Source of the DNA: Bacteroidota bacterium | GTDB lineage: Bacteria; Bacteroidota; Bacteroidia; Chitinophagales; Saprospiraceae | Assembly: GCA_020160935.1 (NCBI GenBank) | Contig: JAIUPL010000017.1 | Span: 62,001 to 126,000 of the forward strand | Length of the DNA: 64,000 nt | Direction of reading: 5' to 3' | In this document: positions 17,277-25,571 of the stretch, piece by piece | How the letters are laid out: each line of letters starts with the position of its first letter | Position numbering within the stretch: the stretch's first letter is position 1 | The notes under the pieces: model-generated | What the model was told of the DNA's origin: nothing | The model's input: the letters and a program-made list of their open reading frames with translations, nothing else | The model's database searches: none | Position numbers and translations under genes: made by a program

Positions 17277-17642
17277 TTATTTTTTACCATGAATTGATAT
17301 TTCTGGGATAAAGTCGAAGTCCTTCAAATTATAGGTATATAGTGGAATTTGATACACAATAGATGTGGCTGCAATAATTGCATCTGGAATCTGAAGGCCA
17401 TGGCTAAGGCGATAGAATTCAATCAATTCGATTGATTTGGCAGAAACAGCACTGTCGATCTGGACAATATCGTAGAATTTGATGCGCTTCTTCATTTGAG
17501 CCATGCCCATTCCTTGGAGAAGTTCCATGACGGTAATTGCAGACTGTACGATTTCGTTCAGACCAATTGTATTCAATTGATCGATAGCGTCTTGCCGACC
17601 ATTAAAGGCGCTTATGAAAATATTGGTATCACACAGAACCAT
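17277..17642 (-). CDS. vapC: VapC-like PIN-domain toxin RNase
   Basis: Mg-dependent ribonuclease toxin of 121 aa. The acidic PIN residues are all present: D5 (LCDTN), E40 (VMELL), D87 (IPDAIIAA) and D108 (NLKDFDF). The start codon lies 3 nt after the original end of the antitoxin frame (17646), the classical coupled arrangement. The antitoxin has an in-frame stop, so the toxin may be poorly controlled, silent, or reliant on the shortened antitoxin. The region is AT-richer than its surroundings. Confidence 0.88.
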   Translation of the reverse strand: MVLCDTNIFISAFNGRQDAIDQLNTIGLNEIVQSAITVMELLQGMGMAQMKKRIKFYDIVQIDSAVSAKSIELIEFYRLSHGLQIPDAIIAATSIVYQIPLYTYNLKDFDFIPEISIHGKK

Positions 17643-17645
17643 AAG

Positions 17646-17882
17646 TCAAACATTCCAGTCTCGTTTCCAGTTTGCGGCCCTGATTGTTTAAAGGCTTCTC
17701 GGGTTGTCTTTCCAAATGCCAAAAAGGGCACGAGGGTCCACTTTTTTATTTCCTTTTGTAATCGAAGGCGCCTCCCCTGATGGCCTTGGAATGATCTCAA
17801 TATTTTTAATATTCAGGTTCTTTAATAGAAGAATAATTTTTTCAACTTCCTGAATATCAATGGCTTCAATTGTAATGCGCAC
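17646..17882 (-). pseudogene. vapB: VapB-like antitoxin interrupted by an in-frame TAA
   Basis: Starts with GTG at 17882. The open frame gives 64 aa ending DPRALFGIWKDNPRSL and then TAA at 17688-17690. After that stop the same frame continues with TIRAANWKRDWNV and a TGA at 17646-17648. The C-terminus normal for this antitoxin group is of the form FGIWKDNPRSLExIRxxxWKRDWNV, so one Glu codon (GAA) seems to have become TAA. The lost 14 residues are the usual toxin-binding tail. The N-terminal part could still bind DNA. A sequencing error is the other explanation. Confidence 0.8.
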
Positions 17883-17904
17883 AGGATGCTTGATGTTTGA
17901 CTTT

Positions 17905-17912
17905 CAAAATTA
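17905..17912 (-). promoter_or_regulatory. -7 element (TAATTTTG) upstream of vapBC
   Basis: Perfect TAnnTTTG on the minus strand, 22 nt before the GTG of vapB. Confidence 0.55.
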
Positions 17913-17942
17913 ATGGCTTTTAATGGGGTTTTTCATTTCTCT

Positions 17943-18200
17943 TCACGCTACCAACCCCAACTTCTCCTTCGCCTTTGCCAGCATGAGCGGACGAACATCT
18001 TTGAGCCGTTTGACCTCCTTGTAAGGAAGCAGGATCACGATATGGCGACCATTTTCATCAGACCAGTCGTCTTCTTCCTGCTCGTCCATCATGCAGATAT
18101 AAGTAAGCGCCACTTTGTCGATGTGGTTCAGTTGCTCCCAGACATATAAAGTATCGATCTTGTCTGAAATATCGCCTTCTACAATTTTTAAAACTTTCAT
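17943..18200 (-). CDS. Small acidic protein of unknown function
   Basis: An 85-aa soluble protein with no recognised domain. It has a central acidic stretch (DEQEEDDWSDENG) between two hydrophobic segments, and a helical C-terminus with KAKEKLGL. Its own -7 element lies at 18217-18224. It lies in an AT-rich accessory patch between vapBC and an orphan membrane protein, so a role linked to such modules is possible but not shown. Confidence 0.6.
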   Translation of the reverse strand: MKVLKIVEGDISDKIDTLYVWEQLNHIDKVALTYICMMDEQEEDDWSDENGRHIVILLPYKEVKRLKDVRPLMLAKAKEKLGLVA

Positions 18201-18216
18201 GGTGCCGATTTTGCTA

Positions 18217-18224
18217 CAAATATA
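18217..18224 (-). promoter_or_regulatory. -7 element (TATATTTG) upstream of gene 17943-18200
   Basis: Perfect TAnnTTTG on the minus strand, 17 nt before the ATG. Confidence 0.55.
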
Positions 18225-18248
18225 GTGGCGACGTTGAACTCCTGCAAG

Positions 18249-18764
18249 TTATTGCATCTTGCTATTGTAGGGTGGCCTTGGCAAACGGTTTTCGAGGGGG
18301 CGGGCCAGGTTTTCAGGAAGATATGGATAATTAAACAATTTCCTTTGTTCTTCTTTCAAGCATTCAGAAAGGGTGCCTCTAAACTCGGCTGTGTAAGAGA
18401 CATTCATAGATTCCAGATAATTAACACTGTAGCGCCTAAACTTTCCTTTTGAGGTCGTTCCGTATTTCCAAACCTCTCCGGCTAAAAGGAAAAATGTGGT
18501 TCGCCCGGAGTGATTACATGGATACCACCCATCAATAATTGCCACCAACGCGTACTGCTCTGAGTCATCAATTTCTTTTAATCGTTTTTGCAATTTGGCT
18601 TCTTCCTTCGGATCGAGGCTCATATCGCCCAAAGCATTGTTAACATCTATACGCTTAAACAACGCCACAATGACGAGCAGCACAATGGCCGCCATTAGAA
18701 AAGGCAGATATGTTGTTGACCGTTTAGGAGATTCCTTGCTTACTTTTGTCAAATCAGTTCCCAT
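18249..18764 (-). CDS. Single-pass membrane protein of unknown function
   Basis: A 171-aa protein with a short cytoplasmic start, one membrane helix (about 20-36), a charged helix with DPKEEAKLQKRLKEID, and a compact C-terminal part containing YPCNHSGRTTFFL and AGEVWKYG. Two Cys are present. The family is not recognised. It lies head to head with the XRE regulator gene, with a -7 element on its own strand at 18808-18815. Confidence 0.6.
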   Translation of the reverse strand: MGTDLTKVSKESPKRSTTYLPFLMAAIVLLVIVALFKRIDVNNALGDMSLDPKEEAKLQKRLKEIDDSEQYALVAIIDGWYPCNHSGRTTFFLLAGEVWKYGTTSKGKFRRYSVNYLESMNVSYTAEFRGTLSECLKEEQRKLFNYPYLPENLARPLENRLPRPPYNSKMQ

Positions 18765-18807
18765 TTAATGCAACTTTTCCCGGATTTACTTTTTTGGTAA
18801 CTTTCAG

Positions 18808-18815
18808 CAAAAATA
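18808..18815 (-). promoter_or_regulatory. -7 element (TATTTTTG) upstream of gene 18249-18764
   Basis: Perfect TAnnTTTG on the minus strand, 44 nt before the ATG, within the divergent gap shared with the XRE regulator. Confidence 0.5.
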
Positions 18816-18864
18816 TTCATAATTTGAATAAAATTAAAAAATAATCAAAAAGAATATTTGCGCT

Positions 18865-19245
18865 ATGCAACATTTTCACATTGACCACGGCATACGGCTA
18901 AAAAAATTGATGAAAGCACTTGATCTCAATCAGATAGAGTTTGCAAAGAGTGTTGGAGTAAGCCAGCCGAGTATCAGTAAAATTGTAAATGGAGAGAATA
19001 GCCTCTCTGCCGAACTGCTGACTCGTATGGCAGTTGAATACCCAACTTTGAATCTACATTGGTTGATTACAGGTAGTGGCGAGATGTTTTTTGATATACA
19101 GGCCGGCACTCATTTTTATGTGCAAGAAGAGTCTGCCCCATATAAAAGGACGAAGAAGGATAGCCTGGAAGAGCGGATGGAAAGATTGGAAGCCCTCCTC
19201 AACCGCCTTCTCGAAACCCTCCAAAACCGCCCCGCCCCTTTTTGA
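18865..19245 (+). CDS. XRE-family HTH transcriptional regulator
   Basis: A 126-aa DNA-binding protein. Residues 8-65 form a Cro/CI-type helix-turn-helix (QIEFAKSVGVSQPSISKIVNG is the HTH core). A middle part follows the pattern of phage-repressor-like regulators (LNLHWLITGSGEMF), and the C-terminal ERMERLEALLNRLLETL forms a short coiled coil, probably for dimerisation. It is divergent from the orphan membrane protein gene and may control it. An AATATTTG sequence just before the ATG is one base off the -7 consensus. Confidence 0.85.
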   Translation: MQHFHIDHGIRLKKLMKALDLNQIEFAKSVGVSQPSISKIVNGENSLSAELLTRMAVEYPTLNLHWLITGSGEMFFDIQAGTHFYVQEESAPYKRTKKDSLEERMERLEALLNRLLETLQNRPAPF

Positions 19246-19298
19246 TAACATTTAGGGTTAAAGTTCTTTTAAATAGTGCTCCCGGCAGGTGACGTTCA

Positions 19299-19330
19299 TT
19301 GGTTTTTCAGTTACAAGAATGCTACTTTTG
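19299..19330 (+). promoter_or_regulatory. Promoter of the thioredoxin-like gene (-33 TTG, -7 TACTTTTG)
   Basis: TTG at 19299-19301, a 21-nt spacer, and TACTTTTG at 19323-19330. This is one of the best complete Bacteroidota-type promoters in the window. The ATG is 36 nt downstream. Confidence 0.7.
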
Positions 19331-19365
19331 TTCACAGAATCAGAAACCGAACTGGAGAGAAGACT

Positions 19366-20241
19366 ATGTATAGATACCTGATTGTTTGTATAATCGCCCT
19401 TACTGCTGCGATGCTTCCGGCTCAGACGACGCCCCGGAGCGGCAACACGCCGTCTGCCAATTCCGGCAGAACCAGCATTGCGCCTTCCAGTGCCCGCCCG
19501 ACCCGCAGCAACCCGGCGGCTACCAGCCGCGACTCCAAAACACAAAAAACATCCGAGCGCTCCAGTGGCGCCACCACCACGCGCACGGAAACTTCCGAAC
19601 GCGGCACAAGCAGCGACGCAACCCTGACCGCCAAAGGCAGTTACCGCCCCACCACAGGCAGCGGCACCACAACGACCCGCAGCAACAGCACGCGCCCTGC
19701 CTACAGCAATCCGCTGACCAGCCGTAGCCTGCCATCGGCTGCCCCGCAACATAAAAAAGCAGCAGCCAAACCCGTAGAACGCGTCACTGTCAACTGGATG
19801 ACCCTGGAAGAAGCGATGGAGAAAAGCAAGACAGAAAAGCGCAAGATTTTTGTCGACGTGTACACCTCCTGGTGCGGCTGGTGCAAGCACATGGACTCCA
19901 CTACGTTCGTGAGCGGATCGGTGGCCAAATACCTGAACGACCACTACTACCCGGTGAAATTCAATGCAGAACAGCAAAACGACATCGTTTTCAAGGACAA
20001 AACCTACCGCTTCAAAAAAAGCGGCAATCGCGGCCACCACGAACTGGCCGCCGAATGGCTCAACAACCGCCTGACTTTTCCGACCACCGTTTTTCTGGAT
20101 GAAAACATGAACCTCATCCAGTCTCTCGGCGGCTACCAGGACGCGAATAAAATGGAGGCCATCATCAATTATTTTGGTACCGACAGCCACAAAAAAGTGC
20201 CCTGGGAATCGTACGAGAAGAAGTTTGTACCGCAGCAATAA
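19366..20241 (+). CDS. Exported thioredoxin-like protein with a long low-complexity linker
   Basis: ATG 19366 gives a signal peptide ending near LPA|QTT. Residues about 20-135 are a disordered Ser/Thr/Arg/Pro/Asn-rich segment. Residues about 140-290 form a Thioredoxin_7-like domain with the redox motif CGWC (C170, C173) in [11 protein letters not shown] and a cis-Pro region FPTTVF. It probably acts on disulfides outside the inner membrane; the linker may keep the domain away from a surface or simply be flexible. The stop is followed at once by element F. Confidence 0.85.
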   Translation: MYRYLIVCIIALTAAMLPAQTTPRSGNTPSANSGRTSIAPSSARPTRSNPAATSRDSKTQKTSERSSGATTTRTETSERGTSSDATLTAKGSYRPTTGSGTTTTRSNSTRPAYSNPLTSRSLPSAAPQHKKAAAKPVERVTVNWMTLEEAMEKSKTEKRKIFVDVYTSWCGWCKHMDSTTFVSGSVAKYLNDHYYPVKFNAEQQNDIVFKDKTYRFKKSGNRGHHELAAEWLNNRLTFPTTVFLDENMNLIQSLGGYQDANKMEAIINYFGTDSHKKVPWESYEKKFVPQQ

Positions 20242-20242
20242 G

Positions 20243-20359
20243 TGCAACACGGATTGCGCGGATATTAACGGATCACACGGATTTGATTTACATGTTAAGT
20301 ACCATTGCGTTGAAATCAAATCCGTGTGATCCGTTAATATCCGCGCAATCCGTGTTGCA
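20243..20359. repeat. Palindromic element F, perfect 47-bp arms
   Basis: Arms 20243-20289 and 20313-20359 are perfect reverse complements, with a 23-nt loop. Units ACACGGATTnnnCGGAT are visible and relate to the GCGGAT units in elements K and L. It starts one nt after the stop codon of the thioredoxin-like gene and ends 40 nt before aroC, so it separates two genes in the same direction. Confidence 0.93.
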
Positions 20360-20399
20360 AAAATTTGCGTCCTTTGCCGTCCAACCACACCAGGGATTC

Positions 20400-21479
20400 A
20401 TGAATACGTTCGGTACACTTTTTCGGGTCACTACTTTTGGAGAATCACACGGCGCTGCCATCGGCTGCATTGTAGACGGATGCCCGGCGGGGCTTGACTT
20501 TGATCTGGAATTTATTCAGCATGAACTCGATCGCCGCCGGCCGGGACAAAGCGCGATCGTTACGCAGCGCAAGGAAAGTGACACGGTGCAGGTGCTGAGC
20601 GGTGTGTTTGAGGGCAAAACCACGGGTACGCCTATTGCTTTCGTTATCCCGAATGAAGATCAGCGCAGCAAAGATTACGACCATATCGCTACGGCGTACC
20701 GGCCCAGCCATGCGGATTATACCTGGCAAACCAAATTCGGCCACCGCGATTTTCGGGGCGGCGGCCGCAGCAGCGCCCGCGAAACAGCCGCCCGCGTAGC
20801 GGCAGGGGCACTGGCAAAATTATTTCTGAAAACTCAAGGTGTTGATATTCAGGCATATGTGAGTCAGGTGGGCGCGCTTGCTCTCGATAAGCCTTACTCC
20901 GAACTCGATCTGTCGCTGACGGAAACCAACGATGTGCGCTGCCCCGACACTGCCCTTGCAGAACAAATGATTGCGCTGATCAAGGAAGTGCGCAAGGCCG
21001 GCGACACCATCGGTGGCGTCGTATCGGCGGTGGTGCGCGGTTGCCCGCCCGGATTGGGTGCGCCGGTGTTCGATAAATTGCATGCTGACCTCGGCAAGGC
21101 CATGCTCAGTATCAATGCAGCCAAAGGTTTTGAATACGGATCGGGTTTTGAAGGCGTAAAAATGCTGGGATCGCAACACAACGACCAGTTCAATCCGCCA
21201 CCACAGCAACCCGGCCATTTGACCGTCAGCAATTTCTCCGGTGGCATTCAGGGCGGTATTTCCAATGGCATGGATATTTATTTCCGCACGGCATTCAAAC
21301 CTGTGGCAACGATTATGCGCGACCAGGAATCGTTCAACGCTGCTGACGAACCCGTCACTGTGAGTGGGAAAGGCCGCCATGATCCCTGTGTGGTACCGCG
21401 TGCCGTACCCATCGTGGAAGCCATGGCAGCACTGGTGCTGGCCGATCATTTGCTACGCGCCCGGGCCAATCAAGTGTAA
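20400..21479 (+). CDS. aroC: Chorismate synthase
   Basis: Last step of the shikimate pathway: it converts EPSP to chorismate with reduced FMN. ATG 20400 gives the usual start [17 protein letters not shown]. Family signatures are present: FGESHG with its catalytic His, the FMN-binding [15 protein letters not shown], and the C-terminal [17 protein letters not shown] with the second active-site His. At 359 aa it is full length. It stands alone among unrelated genes, with palindromes on both sides. Confidence 0.97.
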   Translation: MNTFGTLFRVTTFGESHGAAIGCIVDGCPAGLDFDLEFIQHELDRRRPGQSAIVTQRKESDTVQVLSGVFEGKTTGTPIAFVIPNEDQRSKDYDHIATAYRPSHADYTWQTKFGHRDFRGGGRSSARETAARVAAGALAKLFLKTQGVDIQAYVSQVGALALDKPYSELDLSLTETNDVRCPDTALAEQMIALIKEVRKAGDTIGGVVSAVVRGCPPGLGAPVFDKLHADLGKAMLSINAAKGFEYGSGFEGVKMLGSQHNDQFNPPPQQPGHLTVSNFSGGIQGGISNGMDIYFRTAFKPVATIMRDQESFNAADEPVTVSGKGRHDPCVVPRAVPIVEAMAALVLADHLLRARANQV

Positions 21480-21490
21480 ATGGGGATTTT

Positions 21491-21640
21491 GTGTTTTTGT
21501 GTTTTAGTATTTTTGTGTTTTGGTGTTTTTGTGTTTTGGAGGTACTTTGCTCATGGCATCATTGATTAAAATGCCAAGGGCGAAGCACCTCCAAAACACA
21601 AAAACACAAAAACACTAAAACACAAAAACACTAAAACACA
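21491..21640. repeat. Palindromic element G (GTGTTTT units, 48-nt core)
   Basis: Left arm about 21491-21541 made of GTGTTTTTGTGTTTTAG-type units, right arm about 21590-21640 its reverse complement. The centre 21542-21589 is a 48-nt non-repetitive core with a small TGGCAT/ATGCCA stem. The same core occurs inverted in element H (about 40 of 48 identical). It lies between aroC and the tocopherol-cyclase-like gene. Confidence 0.92.
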
Positions 21641-21654
21641 TAACCCGACCTTGC

Positions 21655-22617
21655 ATGGATACGCTACGCCGCTTGCGCGCTCTTTGGCACCCCGATGAAT
21701 ACCACGGCTGGGGCCGTACACACCGCTATTTCGAAGGCTGGTATTTTAAGGTGGTAAGCCGCGACGAACGTTGTGCGATGGCTTTTATTCCGGGCATTTC
21801 CATGGGGGCTCACGGCGAGCAACACGCCTTTGTGCAGGTGATGTACGGCTCGGAATGCCGCTCGGCGTACCATCGTTTCGCCGCCTCGGATTTTGTGCCG
21901 GCGCAGGACCGCTTTGAAGTAGCGCTGGGCAACAACTGGTTTTCTGCCGGCAGTATCGACCTCGACTTGCCGGGCATTTCCGGCACGATTCGTTTCCGCG
22001 ATACGCATGCCTGGCCTAAAATGCTTGGCGCACCAGGCATTATGGGCTGGTATTCTTTTGTGCCGTTTATGGAATGCAACCACGGCGTGGTGAGCCTGCA
22101 CCACCAACTCGAAGGCGTCTTGCAGATAGACGGCCAAGAAGTCGATTTTAACGGCGGCAAAGGCTACATCGAAAAAGATTGGGGTTCTTCTTTCCCGCGG
22201 GCCTATGCGTGGATGCAAAGCAATCATTTCGACACCTGCGATCGGGCATCGCTCATGGCCTCGGTGGCACATATTCCCTGGCTATTCAGCCATTTTATTG
22301 GCTATATCAGCGGTTTTTGGCTGGAAGGCAGGCTGTTTAAATTTGCCACCTACACCGGTGCACAAAAATTTCTAAGCATTGCCGATGACGGACTGGAACT
22401 GATTTTTAAAAGCGCGCGCAACGAATTGCGCATTGCGGCCCGCCAGGCGCCAGGCACTGCACTGGCTTCGCCACTTTCAGGAGATATGACCGGAAAAATC
22501 AATGAAAGCCTGCAGGCCACCCTGCGCGTAGAACTGCTGGAAAACAAACAGCGCATTTTTGAAGGCACAGGCCGCCATGCCGGACTGGAAGTGGCGGGCG
22601 ATACGAGGGTGTTGTGA
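21655..22617 (+). CDS. Tocopherol-cyclase-like protein
   Basis: A 320-aa protein of the tocopherol cyclase family (lipocalin-like beta-barrel pairs). The start HPDEYHGWGRTHRYFEGWYFK is the family hallmark, and GKGYIEKDWGSSFP is the second typical block. Plant and cyanobacterial members close the chromanol ring of vitamin E; bacterial relatives outside phototrophs have no known substrate, so the reaction here is open. It is flanked on both sides by copies of one palindromic element (G and H) in opposite orientation. The stop codon lies inside H. Confidence 0.85.
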   Translation: MDTLRRLRALWHPDEYHGWGRTHRYFEGWYFKVVSRDERCAMAFIPGISMGAHGEQHAFVQVMYGSECRSAYHRFAASDFVPAQDRFEVALGNNWFSAGSIDLDLPGISGTIRFRDTHAWPKMLGAPGIMGWYSFVPFMECNHGVVSLHHQLEGVLQIDGQEVDFNGGKGYIEKDWGSSFPRAYAWMQSNHFDTCDRASLMASVAHIPWLFSHFIGYISGFWLEGRLFKFATYTGAQKFLSIADDGLELIFKSARNELRIAARQAPGTALASPLSGDMTGKINESLQATLRVELLENKQRIFEGTGRHAGLEVAGDTRVL

Positions 22618-22771
22618 AGATGTGTTTTGGTGTTTTGGTGTTTTTGTGTTTTGGTGGTGCTTCATTCTTGGCATTCTAATTAATGATGCTATGAGCAACG
22701 TACTACCAAAACACTAAAACACTAAAACACCAAAACACCAAAACACAAATTCACAAAACACATCTTCACAA
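22612..22771. repeat. Palindromic element H, inverted relative of G
   Basis: Arms of GTGTTTTGGTGTTTTG-type units, with an outermost perfect block TTGTGAAGATGTGTTTT (22612-22628) pairing with 22755-22771. The core 22656-22703 is the reverse complement of the core of G. The left arm contains the TGA of the tocopherol-cyclase-like gene and the right arm the TGA of the bestrophin gene. Confidence 0.92.
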
Positions 22772-23773
22772 CACAATCTTGTTCACCGGTTGCAGTGGCG
22801 CAGGCAGTTCCGTTTCGCCCAGCATTTCCCGGAGGTCAATTTCTATGGTGCGGCTCATTTGCGAAATAGGCACGTCGTTGGCACTGCCTTCAAACGGGTT
22901 TTCGGTGCTTTCACCTACCTGTTCGAGCGACATAAACACCCACGACACCAGCACGCTGCAAGGCACAACGAGCCATACCATACAGCCTTGCAGGGGGGCC
23001 GTGAGTTGTTCGTTGAGTTTGTCGAATTCGCGGAGCATGCCAAAGGGCAGCAGGATGCAGAACAGTTTGATAAAGAAGGAGTTGATGGTTGCAAACTGGC
23101 GCGGGTACGGAAAGTTTTTGATGCGTTCACTGCGCCCCTGCTGGTCGTACAAGTCCTGGATGCTGCGTTGCATTTCAATAAACCTGAAATTGTCGAGCGC
23201 ACCGCTGTCGGCCAGATCGCGCAATGTCTTGGATTGCAGGCTCATCAATTGTGCTGCGCGATTTTTGGTTCTTAGGATGTATTGCAATTCTTGTGCTGAA
23301 ATATATTGCGCAAGTTCTGTCTCCAGAGGAGTCTGTTTTTCCGGAACGGTGTAATAACGGCTGAACTCGATGTTGTAAGGCTTGGTCTTACTTTCCCAGG
23401 CGCGCGGCTCCCGCATCTGGTAGCGCAGGGCTGTGAGCCAGGCAAAATGCCGGTAAATCAATTCCTTTGATTTTTCCGGGTCGTTGATAAAATCGCGGCA
23501 GCGCACGCCCCAGGTGCGGCTGCTGTTGAGAATGGCGCCCCAGATTTGCCGGGCTTCCCAGGTGCGGTTGTAGGTTTGGGTGTTTTTGAAACCGATCAAA
23601 AAGGCGGTGGCGGTGCCGAGCATGGCTACTACCGTCCAGGGGATGGCGAGCCAATACCACCCCAACATTTGATACAGCAATACAGGAATAATGGAAATGG
23701 GCAGCAACCAGTAAAAAGTGCGGCGCGTCCACAAAAGAAATTCGCTGATTTTATAGGCAGTTCCGGTGTGCAT
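22766..23773 (-). CDS. Bestrophin-family ion channel
   Basis: A 335-aa membrane protein of the bestrophin (UPF0187) family, pentameric channels for anions or, in some bacteria, cations. N-terminal helices at about 15-65, then the family motif FKNTQTYNRTWEARQIWG, and further membrane helices at about 235-285 with the conserved FxxP-like ILLPFGM. The extra C-terminal part is acidic and cytoplasmic. It is divergent from the YfcC-type carrier gene and has a -7 element at 23793-23800. Confidence 0.88.
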   Translation of the reverse strand: MHTGTAYKISEFLLWTRRTFYWLLPISIIPVLLYQMLGWYWLAIPWTVVAMLGTATAFLIGFKNTQTYNRTWEARQIWGAILNSSRTWGVRCRDFINDPEKSKELIYRHFAWLTALRYQMREPRAWESKTKPYNIEFSRYYTVPEKQTPLETELAQYISAQELQYILRTKNRAAQLMSLQSKTLRDLADSGALDNFRFIEMQRSIQDLYDQQGRSERIKNFPYPRQFATINSFFIKLFCILLPFGMLREFDKLNEQLTAPLQGCMVWLVVPCSVLVSWVFMSLEQVGESTENPFEGSANDVPISQMSRTIEIDLREMLGETELPAPLQPVNKIVL

Positions 23774-23792
23774 GAGGGTACATGATTTTCAG

Positions 23793-23800
23793 CAAACATA
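23793..23800 (-). promoter_or_regulatory. -7 element (TATGTTTG) upstream of the bestrophin gene
   Basis: Perfect TAnnTTTG on the minus strand, 20 nt before the ATG. On the plus strand the shared gap holds TACCTTCG near 23845, one base off the consensus, which may serve the carrier gene. Confidence 0.55.
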
Positions 23801-23888
23801 ATGCTTGTTTTTTGAGTATGTACGTGCTGTATCTAATTCGTGTTTTACCTTCGCCAACCAGGTTCTTCTTCATCAAATCGAAAAATCG

Positions 23889-25391
23889 ATGTCCGAAAAA
23901 AAATCCTTTCCCAGTCCGCTTGCTATCCTGATGCTGGTCATTGTGCTGGCTGCTGCCTGCACCTGGTTGTTGCCAGCCGGGCAATACAGCAAACTGTCGG
24001 CAGAAAAAGAACATTTTCTGGTGACCTCACCGGCCGGTGAGCGCACCTTGCCCCTCACACAGCGCACCCTCGACAGCCTGGGTATTCGTATTGCACTGGA
24101 AAAATTTACCGGTGGCGACATTCGCAAAGCCGTTTCCATTCCGGGCACATTTGTCGAGCAACCCAAAAACGGACAGGGTTTTCTGGCAGTGTTGCAGGCG
24201 CCGATCAAAGGCATTTATGACAGTATCGACATCATCCTGTTTATTCTGGTCATTGGCGGGTTTATGTATGTGTTCAACGAAACCGGGGCCATGGTGCAGG
24301 GCATTGCAGCGCTTTCGCATTCCATGAAAGGGCGCGAACCCCTGCTCATCGGATTGCTGACGGGTATCCTTTCCTTTTTTGCGGCGTCGTATGGCATGGC
24401 GGAAGAAGCGCTGGTGTTTTATCCGATTCTGGTGCCCTTGTTTGTAGCAGCCGGGTACGATTTGCTGGTGCCCCTGGCCATCATTTTCGGCGGCACTTCA
24501 GTGGGGTGTATTGCCTCATTTTCCAACCCGTTTTCCGTCATCATCGCTTCCAATGCCGCGGGCATCAACTGGATGGACGGACTCACGGAACGCCTGATCA
24601 TCTGGGTAGTGACTACCGGGCTGATGATCTGGTACATTCTGCGTTATGCTGCCCGGGTGAAAAAAGACCCTGCCGCTTCGCTGGTGTTGCAAATTGATGG
24701 CGCAGTGGCGCCACCTTACGAAATGGCCGTTTCAGATCAGTCGGACGTACCCGTTTTGCCTTTTAAATCAAAATTGCTCTTGTTTATTTACATCGCTACA
24801 TTTCTGGTGATGATCGGCGGCGTTGTCTTTTTGAAATGGTGGACACTGGAAATGTCGGCCCTGTTTCTGGGCGCTTCGGTCTTGCTGGCGCTGATTACAG
24901 GTATGAAAGAGAAGGTATTTACGGCCGAATTTATCAAAGGTGCCGAAAGCCTGTTGAGCGTGGCATTTGTGGTAGGTGTGGCGCGCGGCGTGACGGTGAT
25001 CCTCAACGACGGCAACGTGAGCGATTCTATTTTGTATTATACCTCTCAGGCCATTCAGGGCGTGCATCCGGCAGTATTTATCCTCATGCTGCTGGCTTTT
25101 TACTTTGTTTTTTCCCTATTTATCCAGTCGAGTTCGGGCATGGCTGTGCTGACGATGCCGATTATTGGCGCACTGGCTGTTATTGTAAATGTTCCGGGGC
25201 GCGAAATTGTGAATTCGTATCTCTACGGCATGTGCATCATGTCGTTCATAGCGCCTACCGGTCTTGTATTGCCATCGCTGACGCTGGTGAATGTTAGCCT
25301 GAAAACCTGGCTGCGGTTTATTAATCCTTTTTTGGTGATGCTGACCTTGATATGCGCGCTGTTTTTAGTCGTGGGCATCTACTTGCAATAA
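23889..25391 (+). CDS. YfcC/DcuC-family (C4-dicarboxylate-type) inner-membrane carrier
   Basis: A 500-aa polytopic protein with about 12 membrane helices. The start PSPLAILMLVIVLAAACTWLLPAGQY is typical of the YfcC family, and the two symmetric re-entrant regions GGTSVGCIASFSNPF and QSSSGMAVLTMP match the DcuC/YfcC ion-transporter fold. The family exchanges or takes up dicarboxylates, or in some cases amino-acid-like compounds; the substrate here is not determined. ATG 23889 is chosen as it gives the normal N-terminus. An external loop of about 90 residues follows the first helix. Confidence 0.87.
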   Translation: MSEKKSFPSPLAILMLVIVLAAACTWLLPAGQYSKLSAEKEHFLVTSPAGERTLPLTQRTLDSLGIRIALEKFTGGDIRKAVSIPGTFVEQPKNGQGFLAVLQAPIKGIYDSIDIILFILVIGGFMYVFNETGAMVQGIAALSHSMKGREPLLIGLLTGILSFFAASYGMAEEALVFYPILVPLFVAAGYDLLVPLAIIFGGTSVGCIASFSNPFSVIIASNAAGINWMDGLTERLIIWVVTTGLMIWYILRYAARVKKDPAASLVLQIDGAVAPPYEMAVSDQSDVPVLPFKSKLLLFIYIATFLVMIGGVVFLKWWTLEMSALFLGASVLLALITGMKEKVFTAEFIKGAESLLSVAFVVGVARGVTVILNDGNVSDSILYYTSQAIQGVHPAVFILMLLAFYFVFSLFIQSSSGMAVLTMPIIGALAVIVNVPGREIVNSYLYGMCIMSFIAPTGLVLPSLTLVNVSLKTWLRFINPFLVMLTLICALFLVVGIYLQ

Positions 25392-25571
25392 AATGACTGG
25401 GTTTGTATGATTTCTACCTGTTTTTTTTAATCTTTGATAAAAAACAAACACATAATCCGGGATTCAGGCAATCGAGTGATGCACGTTAGATCAACTCAAG
25501 GCGAAATGGGTCGCATTGGAATGAAAATCTGCATGGATCGCTTTGGTGTTGTTTCCCTCACACTTTTCCAC

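Noticed and set aside
19258-20388. 376-codon minus-strand frame over the thioredoxin-like gene and element F
   Set aside because: Runs through a perfect palindrome and the reverse of a low-complexity linker; composition is not protein-like.
21491-22771. CRISPR-like array in the GTGTTTT regions
   Set aside because: Units are contiguous words of 7-9 nt without spacers, and they pair with an opposite arm; no cas genes are present.
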